A stretch of DNA of 64,000 nucleotides from Lasiosphaeria ovina (Eukaryota; Ascomycota; Sordariomycetes; Sordariales; Lasiosphaeriaceae), in the NCBI GenBank assembly GCA_033439765.1, contig JAULSN010000009.1:992001-1056000 (forward strand). The letters are read 5' to 3'. Positions 21,612 through 32,104 of this stretch are shown here, in pieces. Below the pieces are notes generated by a model. It had not been told where the DNA came from, did not search any database, and was given only the letters and a program-made list of their open reading frames with translations. Position 1 is the stretch's first letter. Each line of letters starts with the position of its first letter. The position numbers and the translations under genes are program-made.

Positions 21612-21810
21612 CCAGCCTCTGGACGGGCTCAATAAGGAGGGAACGGATGGTCTGCTCTCCAGTCTGGGCGACGCGTTAGCGAAAGCTCGACTGCTGGTCC
21701 AGGAAGGAGTTGATAATCTGAGGGAAGTTCTGACCGGCTCGGATGTAGTCCTGATAGTAGTTGGTGAACTTAAGAAACCACTCGAGAAAGATTCGTGCTA
21801 TAGCCAGCGC
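21612..21810 (-). pseudogene. RhoGEF (DH domain) fragment
   Basis: Minus strand reads ARIFLEWFLKFTNYYQDYIR, AGQNFPQIINSFLDQQSSF, a TAA where Gln would fit, then RVAQTGEQTIRSLLIEPVQR. The last block is the signature helix of Dbl-homology exchange factors for Rho GTPases. It ends abruptly after PVQRL, before the PRY residues normally following. Only about 65 residues are present. Confidence 0.7.
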
Positions 21811-21849
21811 TCCACTCGGGTCTTTGACTCTGTTGGACCCTCCCAGGCG

Positions 21850-22432
21850 TGGGGGCCTCCGACATCCTTGCCGCCGCGACTCCCTTTTTGAGCTCCTTGG
21901 AAGGTGCTTTTTCGGTTTCGGGAGCAGTCGAGCCAGGAATTCCAGGAACCGTGGGGCCTGATCGCGAGCCGCCGGACGCCGCTTCTGTGTTCAAGCGCTT
22001 CTGACGCTTCTTCATCCTTGCCTCCTTGATATCACGGTCGAGCTCGGCCGCGGCGTTGACGGCTTCCTTCAGGTTCTTGGGCAATGCTTTATCGCCAGTG
22101 GGTGGTGGGTTATCGGCATTAGCGGCATCAGAGGAGCCTGCGAGAACGAGTTAGCACGAGCAAAACAGAAACACAAGACCAACATCGGCGTACGCTTGAG
22201 GGGGTTTGTTTGCGGGGCCGCACCGCCCCCTGAATCGTCCGGGAGTGACTCGAGTCCGGTCTTCAGAGGCTGCGATACATCGGCCCACTCCTCAGGCACT
22301 TCTCCATTTGACGTTGTCTGGCGAACAATGGCCACGCTGTTGGCCTCCTCAAGCATTTCCTTTATACGATGCCGTGTTGCAATCGACAAAAGCGCCAGCT
22401 GGTCTGCCAGGTAAGAGTCATGGGCCAATATT
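21850..22432 (-). pseudogene. TFIID subunit TAF4 C-terminal fragment with intron
   Basis: Reads LAHDSYLADQLALLSIATRH, RIKEMLEEANSVA, VPEEWADVSQPL and NPLKR, then an intron at 22138-22193 (GTACGCC...GCTAAC...CGCAG, 56 bp). It then continues in frame with SSDAANADNPPPTGDKALPK, AAELDRDIKEARMKKRQKRL and KELKKG. These are hallmarks of the conserved C-terminal region of fungal TAF4, a general transcription factor subunit. The N-terminal two thirds and the last residues are missing. It abuts the RhoGEF fragment. Confidence 0.75.
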
Positions 22433-22708
22433 ACGTTGGCTGCTCCGGGCCGTTGTCCTGGCGGAGGTTGCGGTGCTGAGCCGAGCTGCGGTCCTAGCGG
22501 AGGTTACGGTGCTAAGCCACCCAAGCCTTGATCGTGTTGTGCGAGGCTGGCAACAAGGTGTCCGGAATTCCCGGCGAAAGAAGGCTCATCATATGGCGGA
22601 AGGCAGGGCTCTCTCGATCATGTCGAAAGGAATGGAGTCGGAAATTATCTAGTTGACAACAGCGTCCGTGAAAGCATCGGCTAACGGCCTAGAAATAGGC
22701 ACAACATT

Positions 22709-23254
22709 CTAAGCTCTTGTCGAGGCAGCCGTACGTTGTTGGTCACTCCTTGCATCGAACATGCTGTGTATACGGAGATGACTAGCCGCCGAAGACGTTG
22801 CGATGGAATTGAAAAGGATGCCTTCGCGGCACGAGGAGCAGAGCCAAAAGGAACCCTCGAGCCGGGCCCCGGAAGCGCTCAAACTGACCAAAAACGTGCC
22901 ATGTGCGGTAATCCACGACCTCCTCTTCCTCTTCTTGTAAATCCAGTCTTCCAACACGTATCGCGATCCTCTCAAACGAACGCAAGGCCAGGTATTCATG
23001 TCAACAGACAGGGTGTTCACGTTGACGGCTTTCAGGGCTTCGAGCTGGCTCGCGAGGGTCGTTGTAGCCTGACTGGCGAAGAAGGCAGTGAGGTCGAAAG
23101 GGAGGGAGGGGGGCTCGCGGGCCGGTTCGACGCCGTGGAGGCCGGGGAGCCGGGAGGACTGTCGGGAATGCTTGACATCGTGACTTCGAAGCATGCTAGC
23201 GAGGTTTGTGGTGGCCTGGGCCGGTTTTTTCGGAATCCTGGGCCTACCAGGCAA
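22709..23254 (-). CDS. BED-type zinc-finger-like ORF, possibly hAT-derived
   Basis: Open frame of 181 aa. Residues 115-170 read SWITAHGTFLVSLSASGARL, FWLCSSCREGILF and ATSSAASHLRIHSMF. The CxxC followed by HxxxH within about 25 residues fits a BED zinc finger, as at the N-terminus of hAT transposases. The block NTWPCVRLRGSRY is duplicated, because the DNA at 22956-23000 recurs at 23332-23375. No catalytic domain is nearby. It could be a transposase relic or a chance frame; the finger-like motif favours the former. Confidence 0.45.
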   Translation of the reverse strand: MPGRPRIPKKPAQATTNLASMLRSHDVKHSRQSSRLPGLHGVEPAREPPSLPFDLTAFFASQATTTLASQLEALKAVNVNTLSVDMNTWPCVRLRGSRYVLEDWIYKKRKRRSWITAHGTFLVSLSASGARLEGSFWLCSSCREGILFNSIATSSAASHLRIHSMFDARSDQQRTAASTRA

Positions 23255-23259
23255 ATGCA

Positions 23260-25030
23260 GAGTTTTCGCCCTAGAAATCCACTTGTTCCTGGCCCCGGAA
23301 GTTGCCGCCCGGGCCCTACACTAGGGTAGAAGTATCGCGATCCCCTCAAACGAACGCAAGGCCAGACGTTTTCTACGGTCCGAAGAGACCTCCTCTTCTC
23401 AAGAATCCTTGAGCCAGTCAACCTTCGACTACGAGTCATGGCACAAAGCGGGGTTGTTCTTAGTAAAATGCCTCAGCCACCCAACCCCGCCGCAGGCATC
23501 CGTTCAGTTGACCCGCAAAAAAATGGTCTGTGTGGGTCACGTGCCCGGTCGAGCACGGACCACACTCTAAATAGGATGCGACCAATCAGGGCGCAGGCGC
23601 CTGTCCAGGTCATGCCGTGCCGTGACAGCGGCAGACTGGAGCAACAAATGGGCAGGCCCCTGTTGCGGGCTTGCTTGTACACACTATTTTTGCTGGCACT
23701 GACTGCACATACTATTTTTGCTGGCACTGGGACTGCACGTACCATTTTTGCTGGCACTGGGACTGCACACGCCATTGTTGCTGGCGGTTGACTGGGACTG
23801 GAGTAAGAATAAGGTGCGGCTCGTTCACGGCCTGCTTGGAGGAGCAATAATGGGTGTTGGTTAATAAGGCTCGTTCACGGCTTGCTTGCACGCCCCATTT
23901 TTGCTGGCGCTGGGACTACACCCCATTTTTGCCGGGGTTGGAAGTGCATATACCATTTTTGCAGGCGGTTGACTAGGACTAGAGCAACAATGGGTCAGGC
24001 CCCTTGTTGCGGGCTCGATTTGAGCCACGGCAGAGGTTCGATTAGAGTAGGCACAGGTGGTGTGACACCCCATTTTTACTGGCGACATGCGGGCCAACAC
24101 GCTAACAGGGGTCACTGTCACGATTTCCCGGCATGCATGCGGGAGATGCAGTGGCACTATCACAACCAACAGGATTTTTTATATTCGAATGCCGGGATCA
24201 GGGCCAACACAGGTCTCAGAGCAAAATTGGATTTTTTGCTCTTCGCTCCACGCATTAATAGATGGATCAATTGCGCGAACACGAACCACATCGCCAGTTT
24301 TGCCCGCAAATACACATGGTAGGCATGATTCTGATCGCTAGAAAGCGCGCTTTCGAATGGCACTAACCTTGTCAATAGACTCCTCCTGCACGTGCTGCAG
24401 CTCCCGCGCCGTCTTCCCCTCCTTAGCCGAGAGAGAGCTCGATCTTCTCGGCTGCCCGCATCGATTGGTACAAGTATGTCGAGAAGGAAGGTGTCAGATT
24501 AGACTTAACCGATCGACCCCCTGCTGATCACATTCCCCGCCAGACTACCACCACAACAAAATGTCCATAACATCTAATTGCTTTGTGATTTATATACAAA
24601 AAAACTTCTTAATCTATCTCCTTAATCCCGTGAAGCCTATCTATGGGATCTCCAAGGGGTCATATGATGGCATGTGGTCTGTGCACATTGGAACCAATCG
24701 CGTGGACTGGGAGCAATCGGCACGAATCCAGCACACGAAAGGCTTATTGCTCACACGATCCATAGTTACGTGCGCACGCAAAGCTTACGGTCCGCTTGAT
24801 CCATTAATGTGGACACACGCACACGATACGAGTTCATGGCTGTGATTGACTCTGAGCTTGATAGCTGGCACATCCACCCATGGCTCAATCTTTATCTTGA
24901 ACACAGATAGCCAAGTGCTATACTACAGGCTTGTAGGTCACACTCAGCAACAGTATGTTATGCCGCTTTATTTCCAGAGGGTACGAATGGCCTAGAAGGC
25001 CTAGAGGGCCCTTAGGTGGCTGACCTTAAG
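23260..25030. other. repeat-rich stretch without a gene
   Basis: Contains tandem units of TTTTTGCTGGCACTGGGACT (23676-23800, again 23890-23970 and 24070). From 24100 to 25000 is relatively AT-rich DNA without recognisable coding potential. Confidence 0.5.
23676..23800. repeat. 30-bp minisatellite, about four units
   Basis: Units of CATTTTTGCTGGCACTGGGA repeat about every 30 bp. Related units appear at 2728-2790 and 23890-23970. Confidence 0.75.
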
Positions 25031-25400
25031 TGTGACGGTTGTCCGACCTCCGGTGTGGTTAGCAGTGTGACACTCAGCAAGGATGAGGTTGAGAGCTGGC
25101 ATATTCTGCAGATTTTCAAGGAAGTGCCACCCGGCCTGGATGGGATGTACGATCGCATGTCGAATGAGATCGAGCGGAGGCAAAAACGGGACTCCGAATT
25201 TTACCGGTATATTCCCTCGGTGTTAACCGTCGTATACCGCCTACTTTACTAGAGGTCTTATCACACATCATCATCAATTTGGGTGATCATTGTGCGTGTC
25301 TTGGTCGGAAGGGGCACTTCATCAGCGACAAGTATAGATGGGCACGACGCGGGCCATCAAGTCTAGGACCCACTGCCAAGCCACCTCAGTAGGAGGGTTG
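25031..25400 (+). pseudogene. NACHT-protein tail fragment
   Basis: Reads WHILQIFKEVPPGLDGMYDR, MSNEIERRQKRDSEFYRYI and SVLTVVYRLLY, the helical region after the NACHT domain in fungal STAND proteins. A TAG and a frame change near 25250 follow, then NLGDHCACLGRKGHFI in another frame. No P-loop remains. Confidence 0.65.
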
Positions 25401-25721
25401 GGCCTTGTAACGAACGGGTGAGCCGGGGGAGGAGTGCTGTCGCAGTGTTAAGACTGCATCGCCGCGGGGTTGAAGGCATCGTTGCGAGGGTGGGTAAGTG
25501 CTGAGGGCACCTCGCTGTTAGCTACTGCTTCAAAGACAAGTCCCTGACCTTTTACCTTCCAAGCTAAGCACAAGGCACCTGCCAGTTAGAGTAATGGATT
25601 GTGTAGTTTGAGAAACCGCATGAATTAATGAGGAAGCCACAAGCCCATGAGGACACTGCGCAGAGAATAAGTTCCCTTGATCCCCGTTCTTGGGCAAATT
25701 TAAGAGACTGAAAACGTAAGC

Positions 25722-25772
25722 ACCAGGGATACATACACACGCACACGCACACACACACACACACATACATAC
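25722..25772. repeat. CA dinucleotide microsatellite
   Basis: Interrupted then pure CA repeats, ending just before the ATG at 25777. Confidence 0.9.
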
Positions 25773-25776
25773 GACC

Positions 25777-26148
25777 ATGGCAGCCGTCGCTTTCGCCCTT
25801 GCCCTCGCCTTCGTCCTCCCCCTGGTTATTAGTCAGTTTTTGACTGTGACGACGACGATGATGATGACGGCGACGACGACGACGACAACGATGATGATGA
25901 TGACGACGACGACGACGACAGAGACCATATCGGCGGCGGGCGAGACTCTCCTCGCTCTTGGGTTTTCGCGGGGCGACTGGGTCGCTATTTCGTTGTGGGC
26001 TGCTGGTATTGTTGCGTATGTGTCCTACCATTTTGTTCCCCCTTTTGGCTATCTCCATTACCAGAGCTATGCTCCCGAGACAGGCTATTTTCTTCCTCGG
26101 CCTGAAGAGAGAGAAACTGACCGGCGCCTTGTTATAGTGGAATCTTGA
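25777..26148 (+). CDS. small membrane or secreted hypothetical protein
   Basis: A 123-aa frame. Residues 1-23 (MAAVAFALALAFVLPLVISQ) look like a signal peptide or membrane helix. A Thr/Met tract made by GAC/GAT triplets follows, then a second helix (DWVAISLWAAGIVAYVSYHF) and a Pro/Tyr-rich segment ending in a charged tail. The ATG context CGACCATGG is good, but a CA microsatellite replaces a normal 5' UTR. No family recognised. Confidence 0.45.
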   Translation: MAAVAFALALAFVLPLVISQFLTVTTTMMMTATTTTTTMMMMTTTTTTETISAAGETLLALGFSRGDWVAISLWAAGIVAYVSYHFVPPFGYLHYQSYAPETGYFLPRPEERETDRRLVIVES

Positions 26149-26168
26149 TCTCTGTTTTCAAACGATAC

Positions 26169-26351
26169 TGCTGCCGTCGCAACCCTCTTCATGTCGAACT
26201 GGCTGCCCACCGCGCCGCTGAAACTGCCGTCCGCGCCGCCATTATCGCCGCCTTCCCGGGGCAGTAGGACATCGCCGCTGTTGTAGATGGCATGCACAAC
26301 GGCGTAGCGGCGGGCGTCGCCCTCGCAACAGGTCGACCGGGGAGATTTGGG
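26169..26351 (+). pseudogene. relic of the internally repeated family at 27074-27647
   Basis: The plus-strand frame reads HVELAAHRAAETAVRAAIIA, AFPGQ, a TAG, then DIAAVVDGMHNGVAAGVALA. It matches the pattern of the convergent gene at 27.1-27.6 kb (VVAFNAAFASAITTTRAVLY, then VISIVDGIEAGTKAGIAAVR). About 55 residues remain, and the downstream frame is Gly-rich and uncertain. A TATA-like TATATAAC near 26504 lies beyond it. Confidence 0.45.
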
Positions 26352-27073
26352 GGGGGTGGATTTGCGAGAGTGCGTGTCGTCGGGAGAGCATGTGGTGGGG
26401 GCCGGTGGGCAGTAGTAGACGGTGGTAGAGTCGGTATATCTCCGGGGGGTTGGCGCCTAGGGCAGTTTTTTTGGGGCTACGGCCATGGGCCTGCTTATAG
26501 AGTATATAACCGTAGCTTAATCAATCATTGGGTTTGTAACTGCGTGATTCTATGGCTTATCTGATGTTGTTGAAGTTCTGGCTTGCAGCTAGAACGTTCT
26601 GCTTTATAGACCTTTCTGCAGGATTTATATTACGTCCTTGTAGTGGCTCAGCTTTACTGGCATTCTAGCAGTGCCAGGCATCCAATCAGCTTCGCTAACT
26701 AGATGCCGGGGGCCCCCTGAATCCCTTTCTTTCTGACACGTATGGCCGGATCGTCGTTTTAGCTTCAGCTAGAACGACCCATCCGAGGATTCCTAAGCGG
26801 CACAACCTTCAACTCTTCACTAAGCGGGCGGCCAGCCGCTTCACGGCGTTAGTAATGGCTTCACAATTGCAGTTACCACCAAGCGATAACATTCACTACC
26901 GTCTTCCTTTGAGTCAAGTCGTCAATTCATTGGCGACCTCTTACTGAGCTAGTCGCCAAAACATCACTCGGGCGCTCTCCCATCTCTATCACGCACCCTC
27001 GCAACGCCCACCAGCCTAGCTATAGCTTGCAGCAGAGCTTTCGCCTCCCACTCAGATCGCTAGAGTCTCGGCT
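26352..27073. other. intergenic, no gene recognised
   Basis: Moderate-GC DNA with no long frame or repeat seen. Confidence 0.4.
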
Positions 27074-27647
27074 CTACGGCTCTACCTCCATCGGTACCGG
27101 GCTACCACCCCCGCGATACTTTTCCCGCTGAGCCGTCGCCGCGGCAATACCTGCTGCAACGCCTACGGCAACGCTTTTCTCAAGGGCGTCGACGATATAG
27201 GCGGGGTCTTTGTATATGGAGGGCGTCGCGGGTAGAGGAAATGGCGGCGGCGGAGGAAGCGTAATAGGCTACCAGCTCTTCTTGCGCGGTACCCTTATTA
27301 TTTGATCGATGGTGTCCTTGTGGCCACCACCGCAGGAATTTTCCCCCACGCTCCCTAACCGCAGCGATTCCAGCCTTTGTACCAGCCTCAATACCGTCGA
27401 CGATCGATATAACATTTCGGTGGCTGTCTAAATGGCCGTATAGAACGGCGCGGGTGGTAGTAATGGCGGAGGCGAAGGCGGCGTTAAAAGCAACTACCTC
27501 TAGCGTCTCTTGAGCTCGTCCGGGTTGAGTGTATGTATGGTGAGATGGAAGCGGGCTCTCGGTTGTGCTTTTTGTAGCGTCTTGGGGTAATGTAGGCTTA
27601 CTCCGTCGTAGTCTACACAGAAGCCGATCGAATAGTGCAAGTGCCAT
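27074..27647 (-). CDS. hypothetical protein with two copies of a 45-aa domain, one frameshift
   Basis: Starts MALALFDRLLCRLRRSKPTL; a CTATATAG box lies about 85 bp upstream of the ATG. Domain copy 1 is VVAFNAAFASAITTTRAVLY to VDGIEAGTKAGIAAVRERGG. Copy 2 begins YYASSAAAISSTRDAL and, after a single-base slip near 27215, continues DPAYIVDALEKSVAVGVAAG to IAAATAQREKYRGGG, ending MEVEP before a TAG at 27074. Without the slip the open frame ends at 27180. The slip may be a sequencing or a real inactivating change. The alternating small residues suggest Gly/Ala-rich helices. No known family recognised. Confidence 0.5.
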
Positions 27648-28251
27648 CTTTCCACTTGAGCTGAAGGTGTTTGGGCTTTGGTATGAAGAAAGGTAGAGAA
27701 TTTCGAATATAAGTTTGAGGGAAAACTATATAGAGGGGCGGGAGTGATTTTATTAATAGATAGGCGAAGTGCTTATGCGGGGCGCTGTAATCACGCATGC
27801 AAACAAAGTTCGTTATCACCGTGAAAGCCACGAAAGTTTAGGTCACGCCCAGGAGCCACGGATTCGTTAGTTCAACGATGGGTTAGTGTCTGACACGGCC
27901 GTACCTCTACAAGTGTGAGCCTTGGAAATCTTTATAGCACAGCGAGCCAGGGCTATTTGTAACGCAGGGTGCGCTGTAGTCAGCAAGGGTTACTGATGAA
28001 CACGATGCTATGTGGAGTTAGGTACTAGTGCATCGATGTATTAAAGCCTGTCCTCTCTCCCTCCGCCTGGGCGGAGGACAGTCTATTTAATCTCTTACGA
28101 GAACCCCGCGGCTCTGGCTTCCTGCCACGCTATTGCCGACAGGACCGTCATGGGTCTGCACGGTGATGATTGCGTTTGCAGTGGTAATGGCTGTGGCTTG
28201 CGCCGGCCCTTGCTTGTGATCCTGGATTGCGCCATAGATGCCCTGTTGGGA
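27648..28251. other. intergenic
   Basis: Carries the minus-strand promoter with its TATA box (27729-27736) and otherwise nothing recognised. Confidence 0.4.
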
Positions 28252-28412
28252 GGAAAGGATTGACTGGATTGCTTGGAGGAAGTCTATCTATCTGGGCCAC
28301 AGCGGAATATATATGTGGAAATGATGGCCTGGACCGGTGGATCCCATATCCACTTATGCCTCGGCTTGAGGGCATCAGGCAGGGGTCCGGCCTGATCCCT
28401 GCTAGCCTGGCC
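28252..28412 (+). repeat. single arm of the inverted-repeat element at 52.7 kb
   Basis: GGAAAGGATTGACTGGATTG to CGGCTTGAGGGCATCAG is nearly identical to the complement of 52865-53012. Confidence 0.85.
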
Positions 28413-29285
28413 ACAGAAGGAGGAGGAGGAGGAGGAGGAGGAGGGGGGGGGGGGATGCCCAGTCGTCCTCCTGTGGCACATTATTGCGCAGAGGTGGCCC
28501 CTTTCGACGCACTAGTGGACAATGCGATGATTGAAAGCAGCTGTGACGGCATGTGGGACGGTGCAGGAGTTTTGGTTAATAGTAGAAAGAATCTCCGAAT
28601 TTGGCTAAGGGAATTCGGTAATAAGCTTGTTGACCCCGGGATCCAAAAGGCCAACAAGGCAATTACCATCTCCTTTACTCGGATGTATGAGTTGGTACAG
28701 GAGAGTGAGGCTTTTGATCAGATACGGAAGCGGAGGCGGGTATCACGGCTCAGCCAAGGTAAGGAGACAAGGCTGTAGTAATCATCGCTGAATTCGTAGA
28801 ATCTAAAGATGAAGAAGAAAGCTATCGCAAGGACCGCGCAGAGGCTGGGAAGTCCCAATCACTACCACCACCACCACATCCCCCATCGCAGAACCGCAGA
28901 ACACAAGAAAGAGGGTGTGCTGAAAGTGTGTGCTTGCTGCACTGCTTGCTGTGAGTGCTGTGTTTGTTGCCGTGCCGTGCCGTGCTGCGCTGTGCTTTGC
29001 ATCTCTCTCTCCGATTCTTCTGGAACGGAAGAGAGAAAGACAATTGTCTGACGAGCAAGGCAGGCCAAGCTATATTCGCGCTGATTGTTGAACCAAGCAC
29101 GGGCAGAAAGGCTTCACTTGCCCTTGTCTCGAAGGGAGCACTCTCAGGCTGTCTGCCATTGAGCTGCCCGCTGTCACTCACCCCTTGCTCACTTACTAAC
29201 TCATCCTTGTTTCACTCCATTCACGTCTACCCTTCATCGCCGCACTTGTTGCCGTCTCAGTTGCGGCCGGCCTGTTGATTCTCTC
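28413..29285. other. repeat-containing stretch without a clear gene
   Basis: Begins with a GGA/G tract (28422-28453), has one copy of the GAGGCTGGGAAGTCCC motif near 28849, and a cysteine-codon-rich simple region near 28930-29000. Confidence 0.4.
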
Positions 29286-30012
29286 TTAGCCAGGCCACCG
29301 AAATTCAAGCAAGGGGGGGCAAAGCCGAGCAAACAGGAAGAGAGAAAAGGGGAGAAAGCCAGTACAGTCAGGTTCAGGGCGGCCAAAGGTGTTGGTGGTT
29401 GTGTTTTCCGTGTGGTGTCTCTGCCGTGCCCGCAGCCGCCTGCTTACACCTCGCCAACCTGTTCTGTCCAGGTGCTGGCAGGGCGTGTGTGAGGTGTCAT
29501 CCCGCCGCCGATCCCTCTGGGATGGAACACCACGCAGGGGAGAAAGCCGGATCTGAGATAAAAGGGCAGTCCTCCTCCTCCTCCTCCTCCGGCGTGCTGC
29601 TGCTGTTATTGTTGCTGCTGCTGCTGTTGCTGCTGTTGTTATTGCTGTTGCTGTTACTATTGTTGTTGTTGTTATTGTTGTTGCTGCTGCTGTGACGGAT
29701 GGGGTTATGATGCTGATGAAGTGCGTGGCAGACGTATAACGCTGCACGCCCTGGAGAGTAGCGACGTCGTCAAGCGTCACCTGGGCACGGTCTCCTGGGT
29801 ACCGTCGGTATGGGGTACCGCAGCCACTGCCGCCGAAGAGCGCACAGAAGACGGCTCTCTCATTCATCGTAGTCATAGGAATGACGGGCTGGCAAATAAC
29901 AATTCATCTCCCATGTGGCTCAGGTGTGATGAAGAAAAAACGATCAATTGTAAGTGCAGGGTGGCTTGCGCATGAGCCAAATTGGGGTTAGTTAACTTAC
30001 GTTGGAAGTCAT
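29286..30012 (-). CDS. hypothetical gene with 12-nt first exon, invaded by a trinucleotide repeat
   Basis: The minus strand has a TATA box (30096-30081), a C/T-rich leader and ATGACTTCCAAC (30012-30001) followed directly by GTAAGTTAAC. The intron 29889-30000 ends TTGCCAG. Joining gives an open reading frame MTSNPVIPMTTMNERAVFCA, LFGGSGCGTPYRRYPGD and RAQVTLDDVATLQGVQRYTS, 204 aa to the stop at 29286. After about residue 65 the frame enters Thr/Ala and Arg runs produced by the repeat at 29560-29700 and looks random, so the original gene was probably truncated by that insertion. Family unknown. Confidence 0.5.
29560..29700. repeat. CTC/CTG dispersed repeat, copy 1
   Basis: GGGCAGTCCTCCTCCTCC is followed by CGGCGTGCTGCTGCTG and a long CTG/TTG/TTA tract. 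The same order occurs at 30445-30520, and inverted at 55690-55765. Confidence 0.8.
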
Positions 30013-30166
30013 GGTTGAAGGAGTGGTTGAATTGTTGATGTAGAAAGAAGAAGGAAGTGCGTGAAAAGGAGGGAGGGAAGCTCCCTATATAAGGAACCAA
30101 CCGACCCGCGGCCATCTATGTCCACCTAGCGGGCAGGTGAGGTGAGGTTGAGCCTACCTTCCCGTA

Positions 30167-30250
30167 GGTCAGACAGACAGACAGACAGGTCAGGTCAGGT
30201 CTGGTCAGGTCTGGTCAGGTCTGGTCAGGTCTGGTCAGGTCAGTCTGGCT
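30167..30250. repeat. ACAG microsatellite and GGTCAGGTCT minisatellite
   Basis: ACAG repeats (30167-30188) pass into about six GGTCAGGTCT-type decamers. Confidence 0.9.
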
Positions 30251-30352
30251 TCACCTCAGCGGCCCTTTAAAGGGCCGGCCCACAACCCAAGCAAAATCAC
30301 CAAAACCAACAACAAGATGGGTGCCTGTGTGTGCCTGGCAGCTCAGACAGAT

Positions 30353-30690
30353 GCTGCTGCGGAGCAGAGGCTGGGAAGTCCCCCCCGCAACCACTACCAC
30401 TACCACCATATCCCACATCCCACATCGCAGAGCCGTAGAATAGGGCAGTCCTCCTCCTCCTCCGGCGTGCTGCTGCTGCTGTTGCTATTGTTGTTGCTGC
30501 TGCTGCTGCTGCAGTTGATGCTGCAGAGCAGAGGCTGGGAAGTCCCAGCCACCACCACATCCCACCCTATCTATATCCCGAAAGATACCCTCGAAGGTCT
30601 TCTTTATTACAATATCGTTTCTCAGTTTTCCTTAGTTTTATTTGGTCGCCATATTATAACTCTTGCTTCTTTTCCCTGATACGTAAGGTC
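30353..30690 (+). repeat. CTC/CTG dispersed repeat, copy 2 (longest)
   Basis: Two copies of GCAGAGGCTGGGAAGTCCC (30363 and 30529) flank the CTC/CTG tract. It continues as GATACCCTCGAAGGTCTTCT and TTGGTCGCCATATTATAACT. The whole order reappears inverted at 55545-55765. Confidence 0.8.
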
Positions 30691-31879
30691 GATCCCGATA
30701 ACAGCCTGGGTTAACCCATCTGGACCTTGGAAATAGTCACTTGCGAGGAGTGGTAAATCTTGGTGCGAATGTGAGACCTCCAGGATGACACCAAACTCTG
30801 TCGTATCTTTGTGCGTAAACGGCCCGTCTAGGTAATGGGAACCACCATCCCTCTTAGTCTTGGGACGCCCAGATCACAGAGTTCCAGTGCTCGGTCATCC
30901 GGGCTCTTGGATTTGAGCATACTATCTCTAACATACATCACTCCTCCGTCTCCCGAGTCGTGTATCCAAGGAAAGCATGCCCTTCGCACCCGCCCAGCGC
31001 ACCTAGAATACCATCGCATTATGTTTATCGGTTGGAAGAACGCTGTAGACCTCCACCATCGCCCCTCGGGAGATCCTGTCACATACAACGGGATGCAAAA
31101 TGAGGGCAAAAGAGTGCTTGTATTAGAAAGAAGAAAGAATAAGGTGGTCTAGCATATACGCCACCTGCGCCCACTTGTGGCTCAAATGCGGCATCTTCCG
31201 ACAGATCCTGCCCACTCCAGTTTGGACGATGCCTTCATGCATTCTCCTCTCCCTTACCAGCTTCCTTGGCAGTGATTTCCCCCTTCGCTTCCTCCTTGCC
31301 CTTTCGCTCGCGCGCGGGAAAAGTTCGCGAGCCTTTGGCGACATCATGGTAAACTGCATCGACGCCCTCTGCCGCCGGCGGGTCCTCCGCGCCGAGGGCC
31401 ACGGGCAGGGGAGCCCGAGTCGGGGGGGGGGGTAGGCGACGGCGGGCGAGATGTGTTCGACGTTTTGTGTGGCACTGCACTCGCTGGCTGCTTCTATTTC
31501 TGGCTGGAATCGTCACCCTCCTCCTTTTCGTCGTGGTCTCCGTGATGGCTGCTTGCGCAGGAGCACTGTGCCATTGTCGACTGGTTGTCGCGGCGGCGTC
31601 GTCCTCGATGAAGAAGGACTTGACGGCCGCTCGTAAGGGTTGGGTCCATGCTTAGGGGAGTCGGCGGCCGCCGGTGCCACTATCTTTGTGCAACCCGTGA
31701 TGAGGGTGGGAACCATGATTGAGCGGATAAACGCCTACTACATTTATACTAGAGCTGCGGGAATACGATTTCTTATGTGGCGGGCTTTTTGCCTCGCTCT
31801 CTTCGTCGTCCGAGTGTAGGAACTCGATGTCCATATGCCTTTGGGCATTTGGAGGGGGCGATGCCTTCATGTGGCACAA
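30691..31879. other. intergenic with a partial shared-promoter copy
   Basis: 31080-31175 matches the start of the module at 12045-12200. 31235-31385 matches 32049-32375, including GCTCGCGCGCGGGAA. Open frames here are not convincing. Confidence 0.45.
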
Positions 31880-32062
31880 ACAACGCTGTATTATTGAGGG
31901 CAAAAAAGTGCTTTGTTTTAGGAAGAAGAAAAGAAGGTGGGCATAGGCCAGATACCCAAATTATATAGGCAAATCTAAACCTTGTTCTCGATGCTTTGTG
32001 TGGCTTGGCATGTGCGCCACTGACGCCTTAATGCGGCTTCTTCCGATATCATGCATTCTCCT
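31880..32062 (+). promoter_or_regulatory. shared promoter-like module, copy 2
   Basis: Close match to 12045-12200, including ATTATATAGGCAAATCT and TTGTTCTCGATGCTTTGTGT. A downstream ATG at 32105 opens a 97-codon frame unrelated to the one at 12261. Confidence 0.6.
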
Positions 32063-32104
32063 TTTCCTTACCAGCTTCCTTGGCAGTGATTTTCTCCACC
32101 CCAA

